Assembly (NCBI RefSeq): GCF_014773485.1
Contig: NZ_JACXBP010000015.1
Coordinates: 19,971-83,970 of the forward strand
DNA length: 64,000 nt
From: Erwinia aphidicola
GTDB lineage: Bacteria; Pseudomonadota; Gammaproteobacteria; Enterobacterales; Enterobacteriaceae
Reading direction: 5' to 3'
The stretch's first letter is position 1. Every line of letters starts with the position of its first letter. Both the position numbers and the translations under genes were made by a program. A model generated the notes under the pieces. It did not search any database, had not been told where the DNA came from, and saw only the letters and a program-made list of their open reading frames with translations. Shown here piece after piece: positions 1-7,917 of the stretch.

Positions 1-189
1 TTTTACCCCACCGATATCGCCTCCGGCGTGAGTATCCACCTCAAAAGTGACCTGACGGGCGCGATACGGCTGCCCGTCCGGACCGGCCACGCTGTCGGCG
101 TTGGCCATATTGCTGGCGCTGACGTTCAGTCGTTTTGACTGGGCGGTCATTGCCGATCCTGAAATATCAAAAACGCTAAATAACGACAT
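1..189 (-). CDS. flgC: Flagellar basal-body rod protein FlgC (partial, N-terminal end)
   Basis: Only the first 63 codons lie in the window; the gene runs off the left edge. It starts at the ATG at 189 (MSLFSIFDISGSAM) and shows the N-terminal rod motif AQSKRLNVSASNMANADS, which FlgC shares with other axial proteins and which forms the coiled D0 helix. FlgC is part of the proximal rod joining the MS ring to the distal rod. It lies 14 bases downstream of flgB on the same strand, as in the enterobacterial flgBCDEFGHIJ operon, so the rest of that operon should lie to the left. Confidence 0.93.
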   Translation of the reverse strand, partial: MSLFSVFDISGSAMTAQSKRLNVSASNMANADSVAGPDGQPYRARQVTFEVDTHAGGDIGGVK

Positions 190-203
190 TTTTATGATTC
201 TCC

Positions 204-611
204 CTAAGCGAGGACGCTCATCATTTTTTTAATATCCGCACCGAGGAAGGTCAGGCTCGACTGATATTTCACGCTGTTATCGGCAAAGCTGATACGCTCG
301 CGATCCATATCAACGGTATTGCCGTCAGCGCTGGGCTGGTCCGGAATGCGGTACAGCAGACTGGCATCGTCAAAAATATTGCCCTGCCCCTCAATATGGC
401 GGTTAGAGGTTAATGAGAGTGACACCGGTGATTTCGCCATTGACTGATTCGCCAGCGAGTTTTGTAACTGCTGAGAAAAATCGATATCGCGCGCCATATA
501 GCCGGGCGTATCGGCATTAGCAATATTTGATGCCAGCACTTCCTGCCGACGCGAGAGCAAACTCAACGCCTCCTGCTGAAAGCGAAACGCATCATCAAGT
601 TTATTAATCAT
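204..611 (-). CDS. flgB: Flagellar basal-body rod protein FlgB
   Basis: 135 residues, the normal length for FlgB. The N-terminal half has the rod-protein motif SRRQEVLASNIANADTPGYMARDIDF (typical ANADTPGY sequence), and the C-terminus (VKYQSSLTFLGADIKKMMSVL) is the second D0 helix. FlgB is the most proximal rod subunit, exported through the flagellar type III apparatus and seated on FliE. It is first in the flgBC... operon and divergent from flgA, the standard enterobacterial order, so the 612-838 gap should carry back-to-back class 2 promoters. Confidence 0.97.
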   Translation of the reverse strand: MINKLDDAFRFQQEALSLLSRRQEVLASNIANADTPGYMARDIDFSQQLQNSLANQSMAKSPVSLSLTSNRHIEGQGNIFDDASLLYRIPDQPSADGNTVDMDRERISFADNSVKYQSSLTFLGADIKKMMSVLA

Positions 612-838
612 CGAAGTTAGGCCTCGCGCCTGAAAATTTAACCGTCATATTTTAGCCAGCGCAGTTCAAATATTACACTGCAAAGAACTGACAGAAATAA
701 GCGCTTTTAGCGGGTTAAAATTTCCGGCGAGATATATCAAATAACGACACCATTAATTGGCGACAGAAGTGTCTGCATTTAGCGTAATAACATTCGCAAT
801 AGTTAGTTTATAATTTAATCATCAATCACCGAGTTGGC
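612..838. promoter_or_regulatory. flgB-flgA divergent intergenic region
   Basis: About 230 AT-rich bases between the divergent flgB and flgA genes. In related bacteria such a gap carries two FlhDC-dependent class 2 promoters. I see no box clear enough to mark by eye, so only the divergent arrangement supports this. Confidence 0.4.
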
Positions 839-874
839 ATGATTTATACCCGGCAACCAGAGCACTTTATTATT

Positions 875-1579
875 ATGTTTTTTCGTTCCTCTTTTCTGCT
901 GCTGACGCTGTCTCTTAGCACCTCGCTGTATGCCAGCACCCAGGCACTTTCTGCCAGCGAGCAGCGCCTGTTGACAACCATTAACGGCCTGCTTAATAAA
1001 GGTCGGCCAACAGGTGAGAAGCGCAATCTGGTGCAGGTCGCGACGCTGTTAAGCCCGGCGAGGCAGCTGTCTGCACTCTGCGCCGAACCGGTGCTGACCC
1101 TGGCGGGGAATGAGCGCCGCCTGGTCGGGCGGCGCAGCGTGGTGGCAACGTGTGGCGCGCGGCGCCACTACCTGACCATTCAGGTGCGGGCGCAGGGAAC
1201 CTGGTGGCTGGCGAAAAACCGCCTGGCAGCGGGCAGCCGGGTTTCCGCAGGCGATATTGAACCGTTCACCGGCAGCCTTGAGCACCAGCCCGATGGGATT
1301 ATTTTTGATGCCGCAGAGATCATCGGTCAGATAACCACGCGCGCCATTGCGGCAGGCAGCCCGCTGCGACAAAACCAGCTGCGCCAGCACTGGCGGCTGC
1401 GCAATGGTCAGACGGTGGAGATTGTGACCCTGGGAAAAGGCTTTCGTATTCGCAGCGCGGGCAAGGCGCTGGCTAACGCCGCGGTTGACGATATGCTGAA
1501 AGTGCAGACCCGGGGTGGTCAGACCGTGAGCGGTAAAGTGAACGCTGACGGCCAGGTGGTGATTTTTCTGCAAGAATAA
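875..1579 (+). CDS. flgA: Flagellar P-ring assembly chaperone FlgA
   Basis: About 234 residues from the ATG at 875, which places a typical Sec signal (MFFRSSFLLLTLSLSTSLYA) at the N-terminus. An upstream ATG at 839 would add 12 residues before the signal and is less likely, though a weak GAG lies before it. The C-terminal SAF/ChapFlgA domain is clear: the AGSRVSAGDIEP, AIAAGSPLRQNQL and NGQTVEIVTLGKGFRIRSAGKAL segments. FlgA is a periplasmic chaperone that helps FlgI subunits form the P ring around the rod. It is divergent from flgB and followed after 75 bases by flgM, which has its own promoter. Confidence 0.95.
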   Translation: MFFRSSFLLLTLSLSTSLYASTQALSASEQRLLTTINGLLNKGRPTGEKRNLVQVATLLSPARQLSALCAEPVLTLAGNERRLVGRRSVVATCGARRHYLTIQVRAQGTWWLAKNRLAAGSRVSAGDIEPFTGSLEHQPDGIIFDAAEIIGQITTRAIAAGSPLRQNQLRQHWRLRNGQTVEIVTLGKGFRIRSAGKALANAAVDDMLKVQTRGGQTVSGKVNADGQVVIFLQE

Positions 1580-1580
1580 T

Positions 1581-1607
1581 TTTAGTTTCTCGCGCAATCA
1601 CCGATGA
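1581..1607 (+). promoter_or_regulatory. Predicted sigma-28 (FliA) promoter of flgM
   Basis: TTTAGTTT, then 11 bases, then ACCGATGA, against the enterobacterial FliA consensus TAAAGTTT-N11-GCCGATAA: six of eight matches in the -35 element and the CCGAT core in the -10. It lies about 48 bases before the flgM start. In Salmonella flgM likewise has a class 3 promoter besides read-through from flgA. Confidence 0.7.
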
Positions 1608-1654
1608 GAAGGTTATAAGCAGTCACTTTTACCCTTTACCAGGCGAGATCCACC

Positions 1655-1951
1655 ATGAGCATTGACCGTACTACTCCCGCTACCGCTGTTAACGCCATTG
1701 CTGCCACCCAGGATATGCGCATTCGTCATCCTCAGCAGGAAGCAGAAACCGCGCGCGTGCAGGCGACCCTCGATGAGCAAACCGACGTAACGCTGAGCGC
1801 ACTGACGCAGCAGATGAAAGCGGATACCCACGGTGACATCAACTATACGCGCGTTGCTGCGGTGCGTGCTGCACTGGAAGCCGGCGAGCTGCCCATTGAT
1901 CCGGAAAACATTGCCCGTTCGCTGGTAATGGATATCTTTCAATTTAATTAA
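1655..1951 (+). CDS. flgM: Anti-sigma-28 factor FlgM
   Basis: 98 residues, full length for FlgM. The N-terminal half is polar and low in hydrophobics (the disordered export half). The C-terminal half carries the sigma-28-binding helices: VTLSALTQQMKADTHGDINYTRVAAVRAALEAGELPIDPENIARSLV. FlgM holds FliA inactive until the hook-basal body is finished and is then exported. The gene follows flgA and precedes flgN by 19 bases, the usual flgAMN order, with a FliA-type promoter just upstream so that it can restrain its own activator. Confidence 0.97.
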   Translation: MSIDRTTPATAVNAIAATQDMRIRHPQQEAETARVQATLDEQTDVTLSALTQQMKADTHGDINYTRVAAVRAALEAGELPIDPENIARSLVMDIFQFN

Positions 1952-1970
1952 ACACTGAGCCCATTAAGCC

Positions 1971-2411
1971 ATGGACAAGCTGCACTCGATATTGTCACAA
2001 ATGAAAACGTCGCTGAGCGAGCTGGAGGCGATCATGATTGAGGAAGTCAATCAGCTGAATCGCCCACAGATTAATCCTGTGTCTCTACAGGTATTAACGG
2101 ACAATAAAAGCCAGCTGTTGTCGACCATTCAGTATTACGACGAGCTTCGTCGTCAGGAAGAAGCCGAGCGTAGAATGGCTGCGCCCTATCGTCAGCAGGG
2201 TAAATTGTTTAGCTGCTGGCAGCAGGTCACCGGGCAGATCCAGGCAACCAAAGATCTGAACGGTAAAGTCGAAGAGCTGCTGAATATCCATATGAAAAAA
2301 AATCAGCAGCTGAAGAAAGTGGTGGATGGCGTAAACGGCAATAATATTTACGGCTCTGCCGGTGAAGCCCACCGTGCGCCAACCGCACGCGCCTATAACA
2401 TCAGCGTCTGA
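1971..2411 (+). CDS. flgN: Flagellar export chaperone FlgN
   Basis: 146 residues, the size of enterobacterial FlgN (about 138-144). It is predicted all-helical, with the family pattern LHSILSQMKTSLSELEAIMIEEVNQL at the N-terminus and a long amphipathic C-terminal helix. FlgN binds the hook-filament junction proteins FlgK and FlgL in the cytoplasm and delivers them to the export gate. It is last in the flgAMN transcript and is followed by a strong hairpin terminator. Identification rests on position and the helical signature; sequence conservation in this family is low. Confidence 0.93.
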   Translation: MDKLHSILSQMKTSLSELEAIMIEEVNQLNRPQINPVSLQVLTDNKSQLLSTIQYYDELRRQEEAERRMAAPYRQQGKLFSCWQQVTGQIQATKDLNGKVEELLNIHMKKNQQLKKVVDGVNGNNIYGSAGEAHRAPTARAYNISV

Positions 2412-2443
2412 ACATCCCTTTAGCGTTTACCTTGTAACGATTT

Positions 2444-2468
2444 GCCAGCACGCCGCTGGCTTTTTTTT
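2444..2468 (+). terminator. Rho-independent terminator after flgN
   Basis: A six-base perfect stem GCCAGC/GCTGGC with a five-base loop, followed directly by a run of eight T. It ends the flgA-flgM-flgN transcript and separates it from the convergent fliT end. Confidence 0.9.
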
Positions 2469-2541
2469 GTATGAAAAATGTAATCAAATAGACGCACTGC
2501 TACAACAATAAAATCGCTGCAGCAGTGGTGACAGCCGGGAA

Positions 2542-2880
2542 TTAACGGGTAAGAGAGGTGAAAGGCGCGGCGTACGCATTGCTGGCCGCTTTACCTTTAT
2601 TTAACGTGGTCATTTCACTACGCAGGGTGTCGAGACGTGTGCGCATGCGTTGCATCATCAGTTCTTCATTGGCCATCAGTTCGGCAATAATCTGGCGAAC
2701 GTGGGTCTGCTCATCTTCACTCAGATCGTCACGATCGCAGGCGATGGCCTCACTCAGCAGCGTGGCATATTCGGTCATCGAATCAATAAACTCGTCCCAC
2801 TTCCCTTCACGGGTAAGCTCCATCAGATTGCTGTTCAACAGCGCCGCTTTCTGCAGCCCGCAGGTCAATGTCTTATCCAT
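2542..2880 (-). CDS. fliT: Flagellar export chaperone FliT
   Basis: 112 residues, helical, close to enterobacterial FliT (about 121). FliT is the cytoplasmic chaperone for the filament cap FliD and also binds FlhDC to lower class 2 expression. The family pattern is seen in LNSNLMELTREGKWDEFIDSMTEYATLL and in the later helix LMANEELMMQRMRTRLDTLRSEM. It is the last gene of fliDST and overlaps the fliS stop by eight bases, which indicates translational coupling. Confidence 0.93.
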   Translation of the reverse strand: MDKTLTCGLQKAALLNSNLMELTREGKWDEFIDSMTEYATLLSEAIACDRDDLSEDEQTHVRQIIAELMANEELMMQRMRTRLDTLRSEMTTLNKGKAASNAYAAPFTSLTR

Positions 2881-3280
2881 AAGTCACCTGCTTTTTCGCC
2901 GGCTCAATCTCTTTCCAGGTGGTTGAGATGGTGCTCATAATCTCAATCAGGTGCGGTAACTCCTCCGGCGTCTGATTAAGATTGATCAGCAGCAAATTGC
3001 GCGAAACATATTCGTACAGGCTCTCCAGCTCTTCGCTAATATTGCCGCCAACCTCATGGTTCAGCGCGCAGCGCAGACCGTTGTCGATAATATTAATCGC
3101 CCGTGAGATCATCTCGCCTCTCCTTGCGATATTTCCCTGGTCAAAATAGATTTTCGCCCGCAGCATGGCATTCACCGCGCCCTCCAGCAGCATAGTGATC
3201 AGCTGATGGGGCGTGGCGCCTGCCAGCTGGCTTTCGAGCGATACCTGCGCGTAGGCGCTCTGGCCTGTCCTGCTATACAT
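2873..3280 (-). CDS. fliS: Flagellin export chaperone FliS
   Basis: 135 residues, full length. The signature N-terminus (YAQVSLESQLAGATPHQLITMLLEGAVNAML), the central AINIIDNGLRCALNHEVGG and the NLLLINLNQTPEELPHLIEIMSTISTTWKEI helix match FliS. FliS wraps around the C-terminal helices of flagellin, prevents early polymerisation and delivers it to FlhA. It lies between fliD and fliT and is probably transcribed from the sigma-28 promoter upstream of fliD. Confidence 0.97.
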   Translation of the reverse strand: MYSRTGQSAYAQVSLESQLAGATPHQLITMLLEGAVNAMLRAKIYFDQGNIARRGEMISRAINIIDNGLRCALNHEVGGNISEELESLYEYVSRNLLLINLNQTPEELPHLIEIMSTISTTWKEIEPAKKQVTYG

Positions 3281-3326
3281 AGTGAGTTTTCCTGCCGGAC
3301 ATCAGTGATGCCCGGCGTTAAAAAAG

Positions 3327-4796
3327 TTAAAGCCCGGCCAGCATCGATGCCAGCTGATTGCTCATGTTGTTCATCTTGCTCATCGCCAGATCGAGGCGTT
3401 CGAAGTCTTTGCGGTTACGCTCCACCACGGAATCGATCATCTTTTCCATCTGCTTAATGCGGTCGCTGACCTGGGAGGTCTGATCCTGCAGTCCTTTGGT
3501 GATCTGCTCGATCACGCCTTTCACTTTTGGAATAGCGTCTGAATCACCAATATAGTTTTTGATAATGCTCTGCATCTTGTCGGCGATGCCTTCGTTGCTG
3601 CCTTTGCCGAGGAACAGGGCTTCAATTTCTGCCGGGTTCTCCTTGACCGCCGTCTCCAGCTTTTTACTGTCAATGGTCAGCTTGCCGGTGGCGGCATCTT
3701 CGGTTTTGACTTCGATACCCAACTTCGCCAGCGAGGCAAAGACCTCGCTCAGCTCACTGTTGCTGCCCACCGTCACTTCCCGCATATCTGCCGTCAGACG
3801 GCGCAGCGTGCTGTTGCCCATCAGCGCGCCGTTGCCCGCATTGGGTTCATCCTCTTTCCCCTCAGCGGGTGGTTTCCACGCACTGGCGCTGCTGGACTCA
3901 GACAGGAAGGCGTTATACAGCTTCACAAACTCTTCAACAGCACCTTTGAATTTGGAGGTATCGCTGGTAACAGAGAGGTTTTCATAAATGAATTCGCCGC
4001 TGTCTTTATCTTTTTCAGAGATCTGCTGCAGCTCCAGCGTGATACCGTCTATGGCATCGGTGATGGTGTTGCTGCTGCGGTTGAGCTTGACGCCATCAAT
4101 CACCACAATGGCATTCTGCGCTTCAACCGTGGTCGCCATTTTCCCTGCCGGTGGCCTGGCGGCTGCCGGATCAAAGTTCAGCACATCGCCCAGCCGGGAG
4201 TCCCCTTCGACTTCGACTTTGATCTGGCCCTCTTCCCCGGTTTTCTTCGAGGTCATCACCAGGGTGAATTTGCCATCCTCGGTTGGGCGCACTGAGGCGG
4301 TGACATCGCCTTTCTGCTGATTAATCTTTTTGGCGATCTGATCCAGTGAGGTCTGATCCTCTTCCAGTTCGATCTCCATCGGCTTCCCATCACCGACGCT
4401 GATCTTCAGCGTGCGCTTATCCACACTTTGATCGCCAAGATTGTCGGTGCGGCTACTCTGAGCCCCGGTACCAATTTTGTGCGCGCGCGCCAGCTGCTCA
4501 ACGTAGACTTCATAACTGTCGGGCTGCGCGCCGGAAGTGGCGCTCGCTTTAAACGCTTTATTGGTGCCGATGGTAACGCCGTGGAAGCCATCGTCACCGA
4601 TCTTTTTCAGATTGTCGTTGAGCGCCGACAGCGAGCTGGAGATTTTTCCCCAGGATGACACCTGATTATTGAATCCGGTTTTCTTTTTGGTATACGGATC
4701 CAGCTTTGACTGCTCGGCTTTTTTAATCTGAGAAAGCAAATTTTCAAAATCGATGGTACCGCCAGAACCCAGCCCTGGAATTGCAAACCCGGCCAT
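3327..4796 (-). CDS. fliD: Flagellar filament cap protein FliD (HAP2)
   Basis: 489 residues, in the normal range. The N-terminal D0/D1 segment (GSGGTIDFENLLSQIKKAEQSKLDPYTKKKTGFNNQVSSWGKISS) and the C-terminal coiled coil (QVSDRIKQMEKMIDSVVERNRKDFERLDLAMSKMNNMSNQLASML) match FliD; the variable middle forms the leg and plate domains. FliD forms the pentameric cap under which flagellin folds. It is the first gene of fliDST, divergent from fliC, with a good sigma-28 promoter 45 bases before its start. Confidence 0.97.
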   Translation of the reverse strand: MAGFAIPGLGSGGTIDFENLLSQIKKAEQSKLDPYTKKKTGFNNQVSSWGKISSSLSALNDNLKKIGDDGFHGVTIGTNKAFKASATSGAQPDSYEVYVEQLARAHKIGTGAQSSRTDNLGDQSVDKRTLKISVGDGKPMEIELEEDQTSLDQIAKKINQQKGDVTASVRPTEDGKFTLVMTSKKTGEEGQIKVEVEGDSRLGDVLNFDPAAARPPAGKMATTVEAQNAIVVIDGVKLNRSSNTITDAIDGITLELQQISEKDKDSGEFIYENLSVTSDTSKFKGAVEEFVKLYNAFLSESSSASAWKPPAEGKEDEPNAGNGALMGNSTLRRLTADMREVTVGSNSELSEVFASLAKLGIEVKTEDAATGKLTIDSKKLETAVKENPAEIEALFLGKGSNEGIADKMQSIIKNYIGDSDAIPKVKGVIEQITKGLQDQTSQVSDRIKQMEKMIDSVVERNRKDFERLDLAMSKMNNMSNQLASMLAGL

Positions 4797-4840
4797 TTTA
4801 CTCTCCTGCTCGTAGGGTTAATGTGTTATCACATAAATAG

Positions 4841-4867
4841 CCATCGGATATTTTTCACTTTAGTTTA
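4841..4867 (-). promoter_or_regulatory. Predicted sigma-28 (FliA) promoter of fliDST
   Basis: Read on the minus strand: TAAACTAA, exactly 11 bases, then TCCGATGG, against TAAAGTTT-N11-GCCGATAA. The TAAA and CCGAT cores are both present at the canonical spacing, about 45 bases before the fliD start codon. Confidence 0.75.
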
Positions 4868-5031
4868 ATTTTTTACAGTTCTGGCGACAACTGCCCGCCC
4901 TTAATCGAACACGGGTGCCATCTGTTCTCCGCTTTGAATTTCGCATAAAGGAAAGCCCGCCCCCCTAAACGGATAATTAGCGTCATAGTTGACTGCAATT
5001 TGATGATTTAAATTATTCCGCGAAAAAAATT

Positions 5032-5058
5032 TCAGTCATTTTTAATTCCCACCGATAG
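5032..5058 (+). promoter_or_regulatory. Possible sigma-28 (FliA) promoter of fliC
   Basis: The -10-like element ACCGATAG (six of eight to GCCGATAA) lies about 79 bases before the fliC start. At the canonical 11-base spacing the -35 reads TCAGTCAT, a poor match to TAAAGTTT. It is the only CCGATA core in the gap and lies on the correct strand, so it is the best candidate despite the weak -35. Confidence 0.5.
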
Positions 5059-5136
5059 CTTAGTTATGCGCAACAACGAACGACGCATAAGTTAATAGCT
5101 TTTAATACAATCCAACCTATTCAAGAGGATTTAAAT

Positions 5137-6627
5137 ATGGCCCAGGTCATTAACACTAACTCACTGAGCCTGATGGCTCAGACTAACCTGAACAAATCAC
5201 AGGCTTCTCTGGGTACCGCTATCCAGCGTCTCTCTTCTGGCCTGCGTATTAACAGCGCCAAAGACGATGCAGCGGGTCAGGCGATCACCAACCGCTTCAC
5301 TGCCAACATCGAAGGCATGACTCAGGCGGCCCGTAATGCCAACGACGGTATCTCCCTGGCGCAGACCACAGAGGGTGCGCTGAACGAGATCAATGACAAC
5401 CTGCTGAACATCCGTCGCCTGTCCGAGCAGGCGCTGAACGGCACCAACTCAGAATCGGATAAAAAATCTATCCAGGAAGAAGTGACCGCGCGTCTGGCCG
5501 AAATCGGCCGTATCGCCAAAGACACTGAATTTAACGGCGTAAACGTACTGGATGGCTCAACCTCTTCACTGCAGATTCAGATCGGCGCGAAAGATGGTCA
5601 GACTATCGGTATCGACCTGCCGGCAATGGACCTGGAAAAACTGGGTCTGGATGACTACAGCGTAATGAATGCCCTGAACGGCAAATACGACAAGCCAACG
5701 CTGGAAGCATCGGGCACCTCAATCGGCGCAACTGATACTATCGGTGCTGGCGCTAACGAGATCGTGCTTGATGCAGCAGCAATGACTTCCATCGCCACTG
5801 AAGTGGGCGCGGCAGCCGGTACTGATATCCAACTTTACAGCACCACCGATAAAGATGGTGCAACTCATCATTACGCTTATGACAAGGTTAATGATAAGGC
5901 CACTGAAGTTACGCTGAAATCAGATGGTGCAGGTGCGGGTACTCCAGGTGCTGGTAAACTTGACACTGTTACCGCGGGCAAAGTCCTGAGCGCAGTCGAT
6001 AGCGATATCCTGCAGACCGGGCCAAGTGCACTGAAAGGTGAACTGCAGACCTACGGTGAAGGCAAAGAGATTACTCTGGCCAGCGGCAACAAGCATACGC
6101 TGCAAGCTGCGGACCTGGAAGCTATCGCCACTGAACTGGGCGGTGATGCCTCTTCTGTCGCCAACATGGAAGTGATGGGTCTGGCAGATAAGAACGGCGA
6201 CGTTTCTTACTACGCGGTACACACCGATGCCACCACGGGTAAGCAGACCGGTATCGCTCTGGACCTGGATGATGCAGGTGGTACTTTCACCGCAGCTAAA
6301 ACTGACGATCTGAGCATCAAAGATCTGCAGAAAATGGAAGAGCTGAACTCTGGCAACGGCATTCTGAAAACGATGGATGCTGCGCTGGCGCAGGTTGACA
6401 GCTTCCGTTCTGGTTTGGGTGCGGTGCAGAACCGTTTTAACTCCATCATCAGCAACCTGAACACCACCGTGAACAACATGACTGAAGCGAAATCACGCAT
6501 CCTTGATGCAGACTTCTCTTCTGAAGTGTCGGCGATGAGCCGTGCCAACATCCTGCAGTCAGCCGGTATCACCGTGCTGTCCCAGGCCAACCAGGTGCCA
6601 CAGAACGTGCTGCAGCTGCTGCGTTAA
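5137..6627 (+). CDS. fliC: Flagellin FliC
   Basis: 496 residues, comparable to E. coli K-12 FliC (498). The N-terminal D0/D1 region (AQVINTNSLSLMAQTNLNKSQASLGTAIQRLSSGLRINSAKDDAAGQAI) and the C-terminal D1/D0 region (ending VLSQANQVPQNVLQLLR) are highly conserved. Residues of roughly 180-400 are the variable D2/D3 surface, rich in Gly, Ala, Thr and Asp, with many Ser/Thr that could take O-linked sugars. A clear AAGAGGA ribosome site precedes the ATG and a strong terminator follows. The glycosylation-type genes at 8.5-13.7 kb make modification of this flagellin likely but unproven. Confidence 0.98.
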   Translation: MAQVINTNSLSLMAQTNLNKSQASLGTAIQRLSSGLRINSAKDDAAGQAITNRFTANIEGMTQAARNANDGISLAQTTEGALNEINDNLLNIRRLSEQALNGTNSESDKKSIQEEVTARLAEIGRIAKDTEFNGVNVLDGSTSSLQIQIGAKDGQTIGIDLPAMDLEKLGLDDYSVMNALNGKYDKPTLEASGTSIGATDTIGAGANEIVLDAAAMTSIATEVGAAAGTDIQLYSTTDKDGATHHYAYDKVNDKATEVTLKSDGAGAGTPGAGKLDTVTAGKVLSAVDSDILQTGPSALKGELQTYGEGKEITLASGNKHTLQAADLEAIATELGGDASSVANMEVMGLADKNGDVSYYAVHTDATTGKQTGIALDLDDAGGTFTAAKTDDLSIKDLQKMEELNSGNGILKTMDAALAQVDSFRSGLGAVQNRFNSIISNLNTTVNNMTEAKSRILDADFSSEVSAMSRANILQSAGITVLSQANQVPQNVLQLLR

Positions 6628-6669
6628 TTCGCGTAAGTTTCCAGCCCATCCTGTCAATTCTGGGCTGCA

Positions 6670-6696
6670 GCCCTCCCCTTTGGGGAGGGCTTTTTT
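6670..6696 (+). terminator. Rho-independent terminator after fliC
   Basis: A nine-base perfect stem GCCCTCCCC/GGGGAGGGC with a TTT loop, then six T. It is strong, as expected behind a very highly expressed flagellin gene. Confidence 0.95.
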
Positions 6697-7086
6697 ATAC
6701 GTGCGCTAAGTACCATTAATTAACTGAATACCTCACCACTCCCACGCCCTCCTTTCTGCGTATTAATCACGATTAACAAAGCTAAATCTCTTTCGCTCAT
6801 AGCAGAATATTCAATGTCCATTTGCTAATTAACAAGCATTTACAAGATTAATAACCCTGGCAACCGTCGCGACTTTTGGCCATATGTGGTGCATAATACG
6901 CTGTGAAATTAATAAATTAACAGAAAGAAGCAGCCCTTCCATCACTATTAAAACATTAACAATGCTAAATACAGCAACCGTTTCAGGCCTGGCGCTCCTT
7001 TCCCTAACTAGGAAAAATCCTAATACATTCAATTAAATCAATAGCTCACTAAATATAATAACTCTTAAAGAAGATTCGTCACTCTT
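6697..7086. other. AT-rich intergenic region before the ToxR-like gene
   Basis: About 390 AT-rich bases between the fliC terminator and the ToxR-like gene. No convincing ORF, hairpin or sigma-28 site was seen. It should contain the promoter of the membrane-regulator pair, and its low GC relative to the flagellar genes hints at a different history. Confidence 0.4.
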
Positions 7087-7917
7087 ATGCATAACACTAT
7101 CGCCATTGGCACCTCGCTTAAACTCGACCGGCGTACCCGCACGCTGTCGAATATTAAAAACGGAAGCAGCGTCACGCTGCCGGCTTCTGCCTGCCGCTGC
7201 CTGAAAGCGCTGGTGGAGGAGAAAGAGAACGTCCTGTCCTATGAACAGCTGATGGATATCGGCTGGCGCAATTCCGGGGTAGAAGTCACCGAAAACAGCG
7301 TCCGTGTGATGATCACCAAAATCCGCCGCGCGCTGGTGACGCTGAAGGTTGACGAGTGGATCCAGCTGGTTGCCGTTACCCGCAGCGGCTATCGTCTGAT
7401 CGTCAATAAAGAGGTGGCCGTGATTACCGCTGCGCGCCACGCTGAGGCCAGCATTCCTCAGCTAGAGCCCCCCATCCCGCCAGCAGCGGCCCCACCGTCA
7501 CTGCCGCCGCTGCCCGCGACCCTATCAGGCGAAAAAACCGCCGTGTGGCCACGCCGTCTTTTGGCCTGTGCCGTCGGGGCGTTACTGGGCTGGCTGGCGG
7601 TGTTGATCATCAGCGGGTATTTTAAATTTACGCCGCAGCGCACCGACTTTACCCGCTGGTATGGGGAGGCAATACCGCCCGAGACCGAAGTGTGGGTTCC
7701 GCAGGGGGAGCTGTCCGCCGCACAGCAAAAAACGGTAGTCCAGACGCTTCAACTCTATGCACTTTATGCCAGCAGTTATGAGACTAATGCCGAAAAAGCG
7801 CGCTTCCTCTACATCACTATTGGCCATTCCCCCCGTCATATGGGGCTGATTGCCTGTGCTATCCCGCTGCGAACCTCGGAGAATAATTGTGAGTCGTATT
7901 ATTTTACCAAACGTTAA
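7087..7917 (+). CDS. ToxR/CadC-type membrane-anchored transcriptional regulator
   Basis: 276 residues. Residues about 10-105 form an OmpR/PhoB-type winged helix (LPASACRCLKALVEEKENVLSYEQLM, then VTENSVRVMITKIRRALV as recognition helix and SGYRLIV as wing). A proline-rich linker (about 125-145) leads to one membrane helix at about 158-178 and a periplasmic part of about 95 residues. This is the ToxR/CadC plan: cytoplasmic DNA binding with direct periplasmic sensing and no phosphorelay. The next gene overlaps it and encodes a small single-pass protein, as in toxRS. Target genes are unknown; position next to fliC suggests flagellar or surface genes, which is inference. Confidence 0.8.
   Translation: MHNTIAIGTSLKLDRRTRTLSNIKNGSSVTLPASACRCLKALVEEKENVLSYEQLMDIGWRNSGVEVTENSVRVMITKIRRALVTLKVDEWIQLVAVTRSGYRLIVNKEVAVITAARHAEASIPQLEPPIPPAAAPPSLPPLPATLSGEKTAVWPRRLLACAVGALLGWLAVLIISGYFKFTPQRTDFTRWYGEAIPPETEVWVPQGELSAAQQKTVVQTLQLYALYASSYETNAEKARFLYITIGHSPRHMGLIACAIPLRTSENNCESYYFTKR

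Noticed and set aside
4428..4658. Plus-strand ORF inside fliD
   Set aside because: Shadow of fliD in another frame with no independent support.
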